A stretch of DNA of 64,000 bases. It comes from Incurvaria masculella (Eukaryota > Arthropoda > Insecta > Lepidoptera > Incurvariidae). The stretch lies in contig OX335642.1 in assembly GCA_946894095.1 (NCBI GenBank), positions 23,323,021 to 23,387,020 on the forward strand, read 5' to 3'. The position numbers and the translations under genes were made by a program. Of this stretch, positions 44,764 through 56,689 are shown one piece after another; the stretch's first letter is position 1, and each line of letters opens with the position of its first letter. The notes under the pieces are model-generated. The model did not search any database and was not told the DNA's origin. It saw nothing but the letters and a program-made list of their open reading frames with translations.

Positions 44764-44925
44764 GGGGTTACCATAGAAAATAACTCGGCCGGTGAACATG
44801 CAAGTGCGTGATGAAATGTCACATTTATTTGCATTTCGTACCATGCTAACTAGTTCACTTAGCCGATTAACACGTTGTTTGAGCATCGTGTTCTCCCGGC
44901 GAGTTCATTTACCGTGGTAACCCTC
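44764..44925. mobile_element. Compact MITE, TIR ggttaccat family
   Basis: ggggttaccatagaaaataac with tcggccgg at the left pairs with ccggcgagttcatttaccg and tggtaaccctcc at the right. The interior gcatttcgtaccatgctaac is shared with 41205 and 24815. Confidence 0.75.
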
Positions 44926-45650
44926 CTGGTTTGGGTACAATATTTTATCTTTTCACAGACAAAGGATATAATCATTTGCAGGTGTTAATTGTATTTTGTC
45001 CCAATAATAGAAAAATCAAAAGAATTGTTTGTCAATCAAGATTAATATTAATAGAAGAATGCTTATTTTTCTAATTTTTTAAATTACAAAACAGTCGCAC
45101 GCAACATTTTGTCTATTAATATGGACAACCTATTTGTTTACTTTAATTACATTAAGTTATAGTAATAATTCGCTTTAAAAATTTCCTTAAAAACCAAAAT
45201 ACTAAAAGTATACTTTACATAACACTTTAATTGTAAGCTTTGCACGAAAAAGTATCATTATAAATTACTTCGCACGTCAAAAATACCGAAAACAAATGAA
45301 GCTCGAATAATGCCGATGGAGGGATGATAAATGAACGTTTCAGCAGCCTTCAGAGCTGTCACAAACGCTTCAGGGATGTCAAAGTATGACGTAAGACAGG
45401 CGGCGCACCAGGCTAGCAGAGGCCGCGACGATACGCCGCGTTTTCAGGAAAACCGTTGCGGGGAAATTGACGTGCTCCACGTGAGCAACCTCCTGAAGCC
45501 GCATGGTGCCCTGAAAACTTTTCACGTGAAGAAAGGGTTAACTCTATTTGAGCTGAATGGAGGCTGGGCGAGTTTCACGATTGAGAACTCAGATTTTCTC
45601 GTAAATGTGTCTCTACACCCGAATGTGATATTAATTAAAGAAAAAGAAGA

Positions 45651-46070
45651 ATTCAAAAGAAAGCTGTACGGATAATATCAGGTGCAAAATACAGCGATAC
45701 GTGCAGACCAATATTTATTAAGCTTGAAATTCTTACAGTCACTGCACTTTACATTTTCATGGTATCCACTTACATTTTTAAAAATAAAGAATCACTAGAT
45801 ACAGTCGGCAACAAGCAAAATTATAATTTAAGGAACAACCATAATTTCAGAGCAGACAACCCCAAATGGCAACTATTCCACAGGAGTACGTCATACACAG
45901 GAATAAAAATTTACAACCATTTGAATGAAAACATAAGGGAAGCAAATAGCCTAAAAATATTCCAGTGTAGGCTAAGAGAGTTTTTAGTAGCAAGGCTATT
46001 TTACAGCATTAAGGATTTTTTAGTAATAAAAGTTTTGACGCTTAAGTTAGAGAATACAATATCTATCTAA
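45651..46070 (+). mobile_element. 3' end of a non-LTR retrotransposon reverse transcriptase
   Basis: An open frame of 139 codons reading IQKKAVRIISGAKYSDTCR, PIFIKLEILTVTALYIF, NYNLRNNHNFRAD, YTGIKIYNHLNENIRE, LKIFQCRLREFLVARLFYS and a stop. This order (KKAVRII...C..LF..L.IL....LYI, NTR, YNxLP, FKxxLKxxLxxxAFYSxxEF) is the C-terminal tail of jockey/CR1-type LINE ORF2 proteins. The reading frame has no internal stop, so the insertion is fairly young, but the element is cut off on its 5' side just before 45651. Confidence 0.8.
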
Positions 46071-46086
46071 TCTAATATAATAATAA

Positions 46087-48179
46087 TCTAATAAATATTA
46101 TAAAGGGGAAAGTTTGTAATAATGGATGGATGGATGGATGGATGGATGGATGGATGGATGGATGGATGGATGTTTGTTACTCTTTCACGTAAAAACTACT
46201 GAATGGATTCTAATGAAACTTTACAATAATATAGCTTACTAGCTGCGGTACCCGGCTCCGCTCGGGTTAGTGTCGGCTAAATTATCTCATGGATAAAAAG
46301 TAGCCCACATGACTGGTCCAAAATAGGGTCAAACTGGTCCAGGACAATGTATCCATGTACCAAATTTAATCAAGATCGTTCGAGCCGAAATAGCATGATT
46401 TAATGAGAAACATCCAATAATTCCCATTTAGAGCTTCGTTGACGTTTGGCGGCTATTTAAAAAAAAACATTTGCCGCGAGAACCTTTCTGCACTTTCACT
46501 GCTACATTGCTTACCTAGTAAGTAACGTGTAACGTAGGTAAGTTTTGCGTGGACTCCAACCCACAGCCAGCCTCAACATCGAAAACAGTAACCCATCTCG
46601 AACCTGACTGCTCCCAGAGATGCTATACATTGATAAAATACGCATATAAATCAGGTAAGTGGTTCGCATGTTATAAGACTTTAAGACTCACTACTTACCC
46701 TTCTGGTAATGAAGCGTTATATTATGTAATCTATAAGTTTTTAGAAGAATCAGGCTAGACGTAGATACAATGCTCATCTAAATCGAGTAATTGGTTCTCA
46801 AGGATTTTATTCTGTTGGTCGCTCCTCCGGCGATTTAGCGTGATGCCAAGTAGTCCTAAAGTTGCAGGAAATACCAAGCCGTACTTCAGTAAAAGTAAGC
46901 GCTGCCGCCGCAAAGCCGAGCCGTGCATAGCATTGCAGTTTGTATGACAGCCCCATCTTAGCGTAAGCGGAACTGAATTCTATTTAGCCAATCCTAATTC
47001 CCGGGTAGTTAAATGTACATGTACTAAGTTTTACAAATCGCTAGTGCCTTGAAAATTCGCCAAACGGACACCAAACAGTCACGACGTCTGCCCTCCCCCC
47101 GCCGCCGCCGCTCCCCGCCACCGCCCCCGGCTCCTCTCCCCCTAGTGTAAAGTAGCGCTACCGGCATCGTTTTCGCAGCCCCGTGAAAGTTCTAAAGCCC
47201 ATGGGCACATAAATTGTAGCCTATGTGTTATTCTGATGTATAAGCTATATTATTGTAAAGTTTCATTAGAATCCATTCAGTAGTTTTTACGTGAAAGAGT
47301 AACAAACATCCATCCATCCATCCATCCATTATTACAAACTTTCCCCTTTATAATATTTATTAGACTTATACATCAGAATAACACATAGGCTACAATTTAT
47401 AAAGATATTGTGCCCATGGGCTTAAGAACTTTCACGGGGCTGCGAAAACGATGCCGGTAGCGCTAATTCACACCAAGGGGAGCGGGGCCGGGGGCGGCGG
47501 CGGGAGCGGGGCCGTGGGCGGGGCGGGCGGTCCGACGGGGGCGGGTGCGGGGAGGGGGGGGCGGGTACAGCTTGGTATTTCCCGCAACTTTAGGACTACT
47601 TGGTAAAATCCTTGAGAACCAATTACTCGATTTAGATGCGGATTGTATCTACGTCTAGCCTGATTCTACTCAAAACTTATAGGCTACATAATATAACGTT
47701 TCATTACCTGAAGGGTGAGTAGAGAGTGTTAAATTCTTATAACTTGCGAACCACTAACCCGATTTATGTGCGTATTTTATCAATGTATAGGATCTCTGGG
47801 AGCAGTCAGGTTCGAGATGGGTTACTGTTTTCGATGTTGAGGCTAGCTGTGGGTTGGAGTCCACGCAAAACTTACCTACATTACACGTTACTTACTTACT
47901 CGGTAAACAATGTTGCAGTGCAAGTGCAGAAAGGTTCTGGCGGCAAATGCTTTTTTTTTAAATAGCCACCAAATGTCAACGAAGCTCTAAATGGGAATTA
48001 TTGGATGTTTCTGATTAAATCATGCTATTTCATCTCGAACGATCTTGATTACATTTTGTAGATGGATACATTGTCATGGACCAGTTTGACCCTATTTTGG
48101 ATCAGCCATGTGGGCTACTTTTTATCCATGAAATAATTTAGCCGACACTAACCCGAGCGGAGCCGGGTACCGCAGCTAG
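46087..48179 (+). mobile_element. Helitron 1 of a tandem array, interrupted by a nested copy
   Basis: Starts TC (tctaataaatattataaagg), then a (GGAT)n run, gaaactttacaataatatagc, a GC-rich ggcgggcggtccgacggg block, and a 3' end with hairpin acccg...cgggt and accgcagctag. It is non-autonomous. The body is split at 46239 by an inverted copy of the same family and resumes at about 47365. The second half contains tctgggagcagtcaggttcg with tggagtccacg, which resembles the 5S-like SINE. Confidence 0.85.
46239..47364 (-). mobile_element. Nested Helitron of the same family, inverted
   Basis: Begins with ctagctgcggtacccggctc (reverse complement of the 3' terminus) and ends with tataatatttattaga (reverse complement of the 5' TC end). 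It is 1,126 bp, longer than the other copies. It carries the inverted GC-rich block at about 47090-47140 and (CCAT)n at 47309-47328. The host helitron continues on both sides, with a ctta repeated at the junction. Confidence 0.82.
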
Positions 48180-49060
48180 TAAATATTATAAAGGGGAAAG
48201 TTTGTAACAATGGATGGATGGATGGATGGATGGATGGATGTTTGTTACTCTTTCACGTAAAAACTACTGAATGGATTTTTATGAAACTTTACAATAATAT
48301 AGCTTATACATCAGAATAACACATAGGCTACAATTTATAAAGATATTGTGCCCATGGGCTTTAGAACTTTCACGGGGCTGCGAAAACGATGCCAGTAGCG
48401 CTACTTCACACCAAGGGGAGCGGGTCCGGGGGCGGGGCGGGCGGCCCGACGGGGGCGGGTGCGGGGAGGGGGGGCGGGTACGGCTTGGTATTTCCCGCAA
48501 CTTTAGGACTACTTGGCAAAATCCTTGAGAACAAATTACTCGATTTAGATGAGGATTGTATCTACGTCTAGCCTGATTCTACTCAAAACTTATAGGCTAC
48601 ATAATATAACGCTTAATTACCTGAACTTGCGAACCACTAACCCGATTTATTTGCGTATTTTATCAATGTATAGGATCTCTGGGAGCAGTCAGGTTCGAGA
48701 TGGGTTACTGTTTTCGATGTTGAGGCTACCTGTGGGTTGGAGTCCACGCAAAATTTACCTACAATACACGTTACTTACTTACTAGGTAAGCAATGTTGCA
48801 GTGCAAGTGCAGAAAGGTTCTGGCGGCAAATGTTTTTTTTTAAATAGCCACCAAATGTCAACGAAGCTCTAAATGGGAATTATTGGATGTTTCTCATTAA
48901 ATCATGCTGTTTCATCTCGAACATCTTGATTAAATTTGGTAGATGGATACATTGTCCTGGACCAGTTTGACCCTATTTTGGATCAGCCATGTGGGCTACT
49001 TTTTATCGATGAAATAATTTAGCCGACACTAACCCGAGCGGAGCCGGGTACCGCAGCTAG
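48180..49060 (+). mobile_element. Helitron 2 of the tandem array
   Basis: Follows Helitron 1 directly: ...cgcagctag / taaatattataaagg. Same order: (GGAT)n, tagcttatacatcagaataa, cccatgggctttagaac, GC-rich block, SINE-like part, hairpin and ctag at 49057-49060. The first bases, tctaa, are missing. Confidence 0.85.
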
Positions 49061-49920
49061 TAAATATTATAAAGGGGAAAGTTTGTAATAATGGATGGAT
49101 GGATGGATGGATGGATGGATGGATGGATGTTTGTTACTCTTTCACGTAAAAACTACTGAATGGATTTTAATGAAACTTTACAATAATATAGCTTATACAT
49201 CAGAATAACACATAGGCTACAATTTATAAAGATATTGTGCCCATGGGCTTTAGAACTTTCACGGGGCTGCGAAAACGATGCCGGTAGTGCTACTTCACAC
49301 CAGGGGGAGCGGGGCCGGGGCGGCGGCGGGAGCGGCGGCGGGGGCGGGGCGGGCGGTCCGACGGGGGTGGGTGCGGGGAGGGGGGGCGGGTACGGCTTGG
49401 TATTTCTCGCAACTTTATTTTTATTTCTCGCATATAACGCTTCATTACCTGAAGGGTGAGTAGAGAGTGTTAAATTCTTATAACTTGCGAACCACTAACC
49501 CGATTTATGTGAGTATTTTATCAATGTATAATATCTCTGGGAGCAGTCAGGTTCGAGACGGGTTACTGTTTTCGATGTTGAGGTTAGCTGTGGGTTGGAG
49601 TCCACGCAAAACTTACCTACATTACACGTTACTTACTTACTAGGTAAACAATGTTGCAGTGCAAGTGCAGAAAGGTTCTGGCGGCAAATGCTTTTTTTTT
49701 AAATAGCCACCAAATGTCAACGAAGCTCTAAATGGGAATTATTGGATGTTTCTCTTTAAATCATGCTATTTCATCTCGAACGATCTTGATTAAATTTGGT
49801 AGATGGATACATTATCCTGGACCAGTTTGACCCTATTTTGGACCAGCCATGTGGGCTACTTTTTATCCATGAAATAATTTAGCCGACACTAACCCGAGCG
49901 GAGCCGGGTACCGCAGCTAG
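49061..49920 (+). mobile_element. Helitron 3 of the tandem array
   Basis: Again joined at ctag / taaatattataaagg. It is nearly identical to Helitron 2 but has a deletion in the middle (about 49420-49440) and a longer ggcggcggg-rich block. It ends ccgcagctag at 49920. Confidence 0.85.
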
Positions 49921-49924
49921 TACG

Positions 49925-50360
49925 TATATAAACATTAATCAAAGTATGATATTCAATGATTTCAGTTTATTTTTAGCGATTTATTTGATGTTTTTTTTTA
50001 TTTCTATTTTGGTTAGTGATTTTAATAATTGATGATATTTTGATTTTTAATGATTTATGTTTGTTTTAAAATATTTAACTGTTACGATGTACATTGTTTA
50101 CATTTTAATAAGTTTATTTGTGTTAACTGAATTTGATCTTAGGTTTCAATTGTATTTTTTTAGTATATTTGTGTACTTGTTAATTTAAGTCATTTAAAAT
50201 AATACTATGCCTAATGTATTTACGAAACTGTCGACGAAACGGTCAAAGTAAATAAATAAATAAAAATAAAAAAAACTGTAAATCAATGTGTATATAATCT
50301 TAAAAACTGTGTTAGTAGTCGGCATTGATTACGGGAGGAGGGAATTATGAGAATTCCAAA
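49925..50360. other. Wnt5 intron 2, AT-rich
   Basis: Nothing recognised beyond simple AT-rich sequence and an aataaataaataaaaata run near 50250. Confidence 0.4.
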
Positions 50361-50362
50361 TT

Positions 50363-50430
50363 AGGGTGGCGGAATTGGTAGACGTAATGCCCGCAAAAGT
50401 TATGCTTAGTGTTTCAAGTCCAGTCTTGTA
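50363..50430 (+). repeat. tRNA-Leu-like repeat head
   Basis: gggtggcggaattggtagac followed by gtaatgcccgc, and later gtttcaagtccagtcttg, match the A-box and B-box parts of the element at 17825-18480. There is no acceptor stem pairing and no proper anticodon arm, so it is a repeat and not a tRNA gene. Confidence 0.5.
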
Positions 50431-50990
50431 ATATTTTTTTACAGCTTTCCTTTTTTAACCGACTTCAGAAAAAAGGACGAGGTTCTCAATTTGTCGGAAT
50501 CTTTTATTTTTATGCATTCCTGTCTTCACGGCCAAATTGATCACATTCGTTGGAAAAAAATAACATACTTGCTTGGTATGGTAGTGAATTTTTTTCTCAA
50601 TTGTCCGGGAAGTGTTAATTTGCAAACCTGCTTACTCAACTGGGTTAAAAATCAGGGTGGACTTTTTGTGGATATATGACCTCATCAATATGTATCAGCC
50701 TACAATTTTAGGCTTTTCACGATTCAAAAAGCCATGGACTTTTCAGCATTGGAAATCACTAGAAATGTCACAGATGGCGTCAGGTATACGTAATGTTTCA
50801 TTGAGATATTCTCAGTGCTTCATAATGAAAGGTTGTTTCCCTATTTCTAATTTGCATATTACCTATTTAGCGTGGAGTGCACAATATCTGTTTAGTGATA
50901 ATTTTAAAATTAAAATATATCCGTCCTTGTTTTTCGACTGAAGGAGAAAGAAGAAGATCTCTCATCTAGATAACCATAACTATAATACTA
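50430..50990. other. Retroelement end and unassigned sequence
   Basis: ttttaaccgacttcagaaaa and cgaggttctcaatttgtcgg at 50455-50500 belong to the repeat end also seen at 23310 and 32275. The frames at 50491-50941 show no recognisable domain. Confidence 0.4.
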
Positions 50991-51049
50991 ACGTATCCGT
51001 CACATTTACACATCGATGGAAAATATGGATATTTACATTGCGCCTTGGA

Positions 51050-51195
51050 CTGTCGTTCATTCAGCGAATCCCGGGCGGGATAACCACCTCTTAAGTAAAG
51101 AAGACCTACAGTTTCAAGTTGAGCCCGATCCGCGGCCAGACTCAAGAGTCGAATGATCACTCATTCACTCGATCACGCCCAGCGTTGCTTAACCT
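51050..51195 (-). mobile_element. 5S-like SINE fragment with head, antisense
   Basis: atcccgggcgggataacc, gaagacctacagtttcaag, gatccgcggccagactc, then gatcacgcccagcgttgctt. The last phrase is the reverse complement of the 5S-like aagcaacgctgggcg. Confidence 0.6.
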
Positions 51196-51199
51196 ATAG

Positions 51200-54100
51200 A
51201 TCAAAACCAGAGACATTGTGTCATTTGGTGCGATGCTAATAAATAAATAATTATTGCCGGACCAAATACTTTTTAAAAGCACTGCGCTGAATGTCACCAA
51301 AACAGGACAAAATGGGTTAAATTTCGTCTACAATTTCACTACGACACTGTAAATACTAAGGCTAGCGATAGGTCTCTGGTTAGTAGTATAGTTATTGCTA
51401 TTACAGATATAACTTCTTTCTTTTATCGATAAAAATAACGACGAATATATTTTAATTTTAAAATTTTCACTTACCAGAGATCGTGCACTTCACGCTTAGA
51501 AATACTATCTATAATAACCTTACGAACTGTTTGAAAGCAAAATAGAAATAGTATTTAAATTCCACGTGATTGTATTACATTCATTAGACGCTAAAATATT
51601 TGGACTTGGGACGCGTAAATTGTGGCTTACGTTTAAATAAATGCCAACCAGATTTCTAACAAGTCGCGGTAATAGATTGACAACCGTTTTTCTGAACGTT
51701 CAAAAGGACTAAGGCACCATCATAGAAGAAGAGCAAACGCCATTGCGCCCTGGGCGGGCTTGGGCGGAAATTCACGTCGTGTTTTAGTGACATTTAGCTG
51801 AAAGTTGCACGTAGCAAGTTCCAGTGAATAGAGGAATGTAGGTGAAAATGGTATTTTTATCTGTCTTCGTCGTTATATTGTGACAAAAACATGGAATTTT
51901 CTGCATATTTCGTATTTTCACGACCAGGATTCCAGAAAAGAGAGATGGCGCGAGTGTTTTTCCGCCCAAGTTTTTCCAGCCTTCAAAAAGCTGCGCAGCT
52001 TTTTTCAGGGGCGTAGCGTCACACACGCTGGGGCGGATCGACCGGGGAAGCATGTGGGAGGAAAGCTCGCAGGCCTCCCGCACAAAAAGCTCCCTACAAA
52101 AGCGCCAAGTGAGAAAGAAAGCTGTCTAGAAAGTTCCGCTCGCTTGGATATTCCTTCCCAGGGTTATAGAAGTTAAAATCGTCTAAAAAGCGGCTCCCTC
52201 TCTGGGTCATTCAGAGACCCACTTTTCTAACACTGACTTTAAAAAAATCCAAACCGTTTATACCAGGATGACAACGGTTAAAAACACATCTTTTCTGTTT
52301 TTTAGTTAATATCTCATTGCATAATTGGCACAATAATGTAGTTTTTTTTATTTCCTTTACAGGGAAAATACTTTGCTCCATCTATGAGCTTTAAGCCAGT
52401 TTCTGGCTGTATTTCACCAAAGCCCGCAATTGGCCACATGTCAGGGTGTGTGTGTATGTATGTGTGTTCACGTATACGATTATATAGGGCGTGTTTCCAC
52501 GTCGACCTTTTTAAGTTTTTTATAAGAAATACTTTAAAAAAGCGCCCTCCGATTTGTCTGTTTGAATTTTGCCCACTAGGAGCCCATAGCGGACAGTAGC
52601 CAGAGAATGTTGAAAATTCACTACGGAATTTTCCCAACAGCCAAGGAGGGACCCGCTCTAAGGATTTCCATTTCATAAAGAAGGTTTTCCCGCATTCGGG
52701 CATTTTTCGTACCAGGATAGCATCTCTTTGCGGAGACACTAATAGATTTTCCGAAGGTATTAAGGTTCTTTTCTCAATTTTATTTTAAGAAATGACTATG
52801 GATATGTGTACTTTTAACTATAATGAGTTCATAAACAATATCATCTTGATAAACACTTAATATCGAAATATTCCCGCCAATTTTAAATCCGGGTGTTTAT
52901 TTATACCTTTTTGCGCATGTTGTCTTGTTACCCGGGAGCGTTAAGCTGCAGTTCTGAAAGCTCTAACCCGGATAACGGATAAGCTTTCTGGTTAACCTTG
53001 TTAGGAATGCTCAAATCCGTTACTTTTCACTAGGACTCCATAGCGAAGAATGGGTCGCTTATCCGGAAAACCCACTTGACGAAGCCTTCCAAAATAACAT
53101 TCTTTCTCAAACGCGCTTTGAAAAATACTTGTTAAAAAATATTAACAATGTAGAACTTGTTAACTCATCAACTTTTAACATTTTAAAGCTCAATACAAAA
53201 CATTATGAGCGTTGAAACATTATTAATCATTCGAACTGCGCGGGAAATACCAGGCGTAAAAGATAAGCCGAGTCCGTTGGAGGAGGTTGCTGGAAAACCC
53301 TTCTTAGAAGATGGGATAAGTGAATTTGATCTTTCTACTTCGGTTCTTGGAGCATAATTTCGAGTGGAAGCCGAAAGGAAAATTCGATCAATACATTGCG
53401 CGTTGGCGAGGGGTGGAGACTCTGCATTTCCGTCCCTCTCTATTCTAACGGCTGTCTCGCTCTTTTGGAAAGGGTGATATTTCATATCTGTGAGATCATG
53501 TCGGTGTGTTGGTGTGCTATCACACGCAATTGAAAGCTCTGTGACTGTATGGATAAAAAATTATGCGATATTTTTATCACGGCTTTCAATGGGGAGGACG
53601 GCTGCCAAACTTTACCACCAGATGGCGCCACATAAAACTATGCCACGCTTTAATTTCAAGGTTATGGGTTGTAGACCAATTAAACTGAGTTAATATGAAT
53701 AGCTACCTTGAAATGGATGTTAAACACGGATAATATGATTGCCTGTGATTCGCGAGTAAACATAACCTCTACGTGATAGCTTGGGATAGTTTATGTGGGG
53801 CCATCTGGTGGTAAAGCTTTGCGCCGTGCACCCCATTATTGCAATACTAGCTGCAGTACCCGCTCGAAGCAATAACGAAACGCTTTTTTCGGTATAAAAA
53901 GAAGCCCATGACACACAAATTACCTCTACGCGGTAATGTGTTATTACATCACATATTCAATTCCAAATTTGTACGGAACTCTCGGTTCGCGAGTCAGTCC
54001 GCTTTTTGTCCGGTTTTTCACATAGATGTAATCTACTCCAGATGAGTCGTCTCCATTTGCTCTATGTTCCTTTTAATCAACGAGACTTCTAATGTAGGAC

Positions 54101-54638
54101 TATTTAGTCACAAATCATAAATAAATATGTTTATTTTTGACAGCGAATTATCCTCTTCCCCCTTTTTTATAAAAAAGTATACTATGATACAATTTCTTAT
54201 ATTATCTGTAAAAAGAATATCTTACAACCATTTATGTAAAGCTGACTTGGATGTAAAGCTTGCCAGTGGATTTTTCAGCCGCAGGTGCGTGATAGCCGTT
54301 AGCGTTCAAACTGTATTTACGGCAAAATATCCTTGAAAAGTATGTCGAACGTTATATTGTTTATATAGCTAAATAATGCTGCTTTTTTTATTTAGTTATA
54401 TTTATATAGCTAAATAATGCAATTTTTATTTCTATGGATGAAATAGTTTTGGATCAATGTACTCATGAAAAGGGTAGCTAGAGGTGACTTCGAAAACATA
54501 TTATTGAAATCGAAGAAATGTTCGATTGTTAGTTTAAGAAGCACCTATGTAAAAATGTTTTTTCAGAAAGCTGGTCGTCTTATCTATTGAATCAGAATCA
54601 GAAAATATGACCGGTTTTCAAATTGTGTATGTCTACAG
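51200..54638. other. Wnt5 intron 2, 3' part
   Basis: No gene supported. An imperfect inverted pair, accaccagatggcgccacat near 53618 and atgtggggccatctggtggt near 53794, brackets about 190 bp. ctagctgcagtacccgctcg at 53848 is a Helitron-type 3' terminus in reverse. The open frame at 52314-52739 (minus) has no motif I know. Confidence 0.4.
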
Positions 54639-54750
54639 ATTCACGGAGGGTTTCGTTGACATCCGAGAGCGTGAGCGCAAGGTGAAGCGAGGCAGCCGTG
54701 AGCAGGGACGGCAGCTGATGAACCGGCACAACAACGAGGCCGGCCGCAGG
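54639..54750 (+). CDS. Wnt5: Wnt5 exon with FVDIRERER and HNNEAGRR motifs
   Basis: Acceptor tgtctacag before 54639, donor gtaagt at 54751. With the split R codon it reads [14 protein letters not shown], then [23 protein letters not shown]. The block (F)V(D/E)xRER and LMNxHNNEAGR is universal in Wnts. The phase is 2 at the start and 0 at the end, compatible with both neighbours. 37 complete codons, no break. The preceding intron is 18.4 kb, rich in transposable elements. A tandem array of partial, stop-containing copies of the exon's 3' end follows. Confidence 0.9.
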
Positions 54751-55650
54751 GTAAGTCCCGCACCATCACACTGACACTTTAGGGGGGAAACGACTAGGCG
54801 TATCTAGATAGCCGCTAGTAGGGACGGCAGCTGATAAACCTGTACAACAACGAGGCCGGCCGCAGAGTGAGTCCCGCACCATCACGCTGACACTTTGAGG
54901 GAGAGACGACTAGGGGTATCCAGGTAGCCGCTAGTAGGGACGGCAGCTGATAAACCGGTACAACAACGAGGCCGGCCGCAGAGTGAGTCCCGCACCATCA
55001 CGCTGACACTTTGAGGGAGAGACGACTAGGGGTATCCAGGTAGCCGCTAGTAGGGACGGCAGCTGATAAACCGGTACAACAACGAGGCTGGCCGCAGAGT
55101 GAGTCCCGCACCATCACGCTGACACTTTGAGGGAGAGACGACTAGGGGTATCCAGATAGCCGCTAGTAGGGACGGCAGCTGATAAACCGGTACAACAACG
55201 AGGCCGGCCGCAGGTTGAGTCCCGCACTATCACGCTGACACTTTAGGGGGGAGACGACTAGGCGTATCCAGATAGCCGCTAGTAGGGACGGCAGCTGATA
55301 AACCTGTCCCGCACCATCACGCTGACACTTTGGGGGGAAGACGTATTAGTGCACGGTCTGAGGGATGCAGGTACCTGCTGTCAGGGACAGCAGCTGATGG
55401 ACCAGTACAACAACGAGGTCGGCCGCTAGTCCCGCAACGTCACACTCACACTTTAGTAGGCAGGCATCTAGAAGTATCCAGGCAGCCGATAGTATGAACC
55501 GCAGCCGATGAATCGGTATAACAAGTAGATCGGATGCAGGGTGTGTCCCGCACTTTGAGTCGTTTGGTGGCATCTAGTTAGCCAATAGGAGGGACAGCAG
55601 CTGATGAGCCGGTACAACAAAGAGGTCGGCTGCAGGATGAGTCCCGTACC
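54751..55650 (+). repeat. About eight partial tandem copies of the Wnt5 exon 3' end and donor
   Basis: The unit is about 118 bp. It holds the last ~55 bp of the exon (gggacggcagctgat, caacaacgaggccggccgc), the donor region (agagtgagtcccgcacc) and the first ~60 bp of intron (gctgacactttgaggg, ggtatccag). The first four after the real exon are nearly identical; the fifth is truncated; those at about 55384, 55495 and 55592 are progressively diverged. In the exon frame the copies read SR followed by tag tag in place of the real residues, so they cannot code. Confidence 0.88.
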
Positions 55651-55659
55651 ACTACGGTA

Positions 55660-56300
55660 CAGCGAGATGTAGGGTTTATTGGTGGCGGCCGTGAGCGTGG
55701 CAAAAAAAAGCGGCAAATTTTCGTAGTTCGAAAATGTTAAATATTAGTTTAACCTTAATTAACACACCGAGTTCGTTGAATTATTGTTAACCTATTGTTA
55801 CCAATATAACTTTTCTCCCCATTGATTTCTCCCCTTATTGCTGCTTGCAACGTCGAACGCAAAATCCATTACGGGGTACTCCCATTACGGGTATCACATT
55901 GCTCCAGCCCGTCTCATTCCTAATTGCTGCGAAATAATAACAGTTTAATGGCGTAATACTAACCCAACACTCGTTAGAAGCAGGCTTGCCCACCCATACA
56001 ATTTGTATTATTAAAAAATATTTATGCGGTTAACGGGTTAAAAGGTCGTTTTGCCTTAAGGACTTTTATGTTTCAAGTTGTTCTGTACAAGCGAATATAC
56101 TTTCAAATTGTGATGTGTGGGTCCGTCACGCAAAAATAACACAATTGGACCTACTGCATTTCTTTCCGTACTAAGGGATTCGTCGTTCATTGTTCGGACT
56201 CCACTAAATTCCTGATATTTGTAAGTTAAGTAAGGAAGTTCAGTCGACTTACAAGTTTCCCAAAAAAACCGATCTTGGTACTCGTAAAGATGTAATTTTT
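55660..56300. other. Wnt5 intron 3, nothing recognised
   Basis: No supported feature. The minus-strand frame at 56056-56328 overlaps the SINE edge and has no motif. Confidence 0.4.
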
Positions 56301-56314
56301 TAATCGTAAAATTG

Positions 56315-56685
56315 CTTCGGTAGCCCAATGGCGCGACGCTTTGCGATTCGATACGCTTTATCTTTACGCTTTTACCCCCTCTGGGCGCGGTTAGGTTCTG
56401 GATGGGTGACCATTTTCAACCGTTGAGGCTGGCTTTGGTTCGGATTCCAAGTAAAACTGTAGGTCCCCTTCGTTACTTACTAGGTGGTAGGGGTAATCCC
56501 GACCGGGTTGGTACCATCGCATTGAATGCGTCAATGGAAATTGTCCGTGTTTTCCATCCAGTTCAATGTAGCCGAGCAATATGAGGAAAGTCCTGGCATG
56601 GCACCTAGTTCTCATGTGGTGTGTTAGGCTGATATCTGACGGTCTGTTTTGACATTAGCCGTCCATTTCCAGTTACATAAAAAAA
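56315..56685 (+). mobile_element. 5S-like SINE, near full length, sense
   Basis: Head: ggtagcccaatggcgcgacg, then ctctgggcgcggttaggttc and tggatgggtgacc. The latter two resemble the intermediate element and C box of 5S rRNA. The body has gattccaagtaaaactgtag, ccgaccgggttggtacc, tttccatccagttcaatgta and catggcacctagttctc, with a tail tttccagttacat followed by eight As. This is the sense orientation. Confidence 0.78.
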
Positions 56686-56689
56686 ATCT

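Noticed and set aside
45331..45650. 114-codon frame before the LINE tail as a gene
   Set aside because: No recognisable domain, and its last codons overlap the LINE fragment in another frame.
50363..50430. tRNA-Leu gene
   Set aside because: No acceptor stem and no proper anticodon arm; the same sequence recurs as part of a dispersed repeat.
52314..52739. 141-codon minus-strand frame
   Set aside because: No recognisable family or signal, within a large intron; evidence too weak to call a nested gene.
54751..55650. CRISPR-like or regulatory spaced repeat array
   Set aside because: The units are contiguous copies of an exon end with its donor, not short repeats with unique spacers, and the DNA is from an insect.
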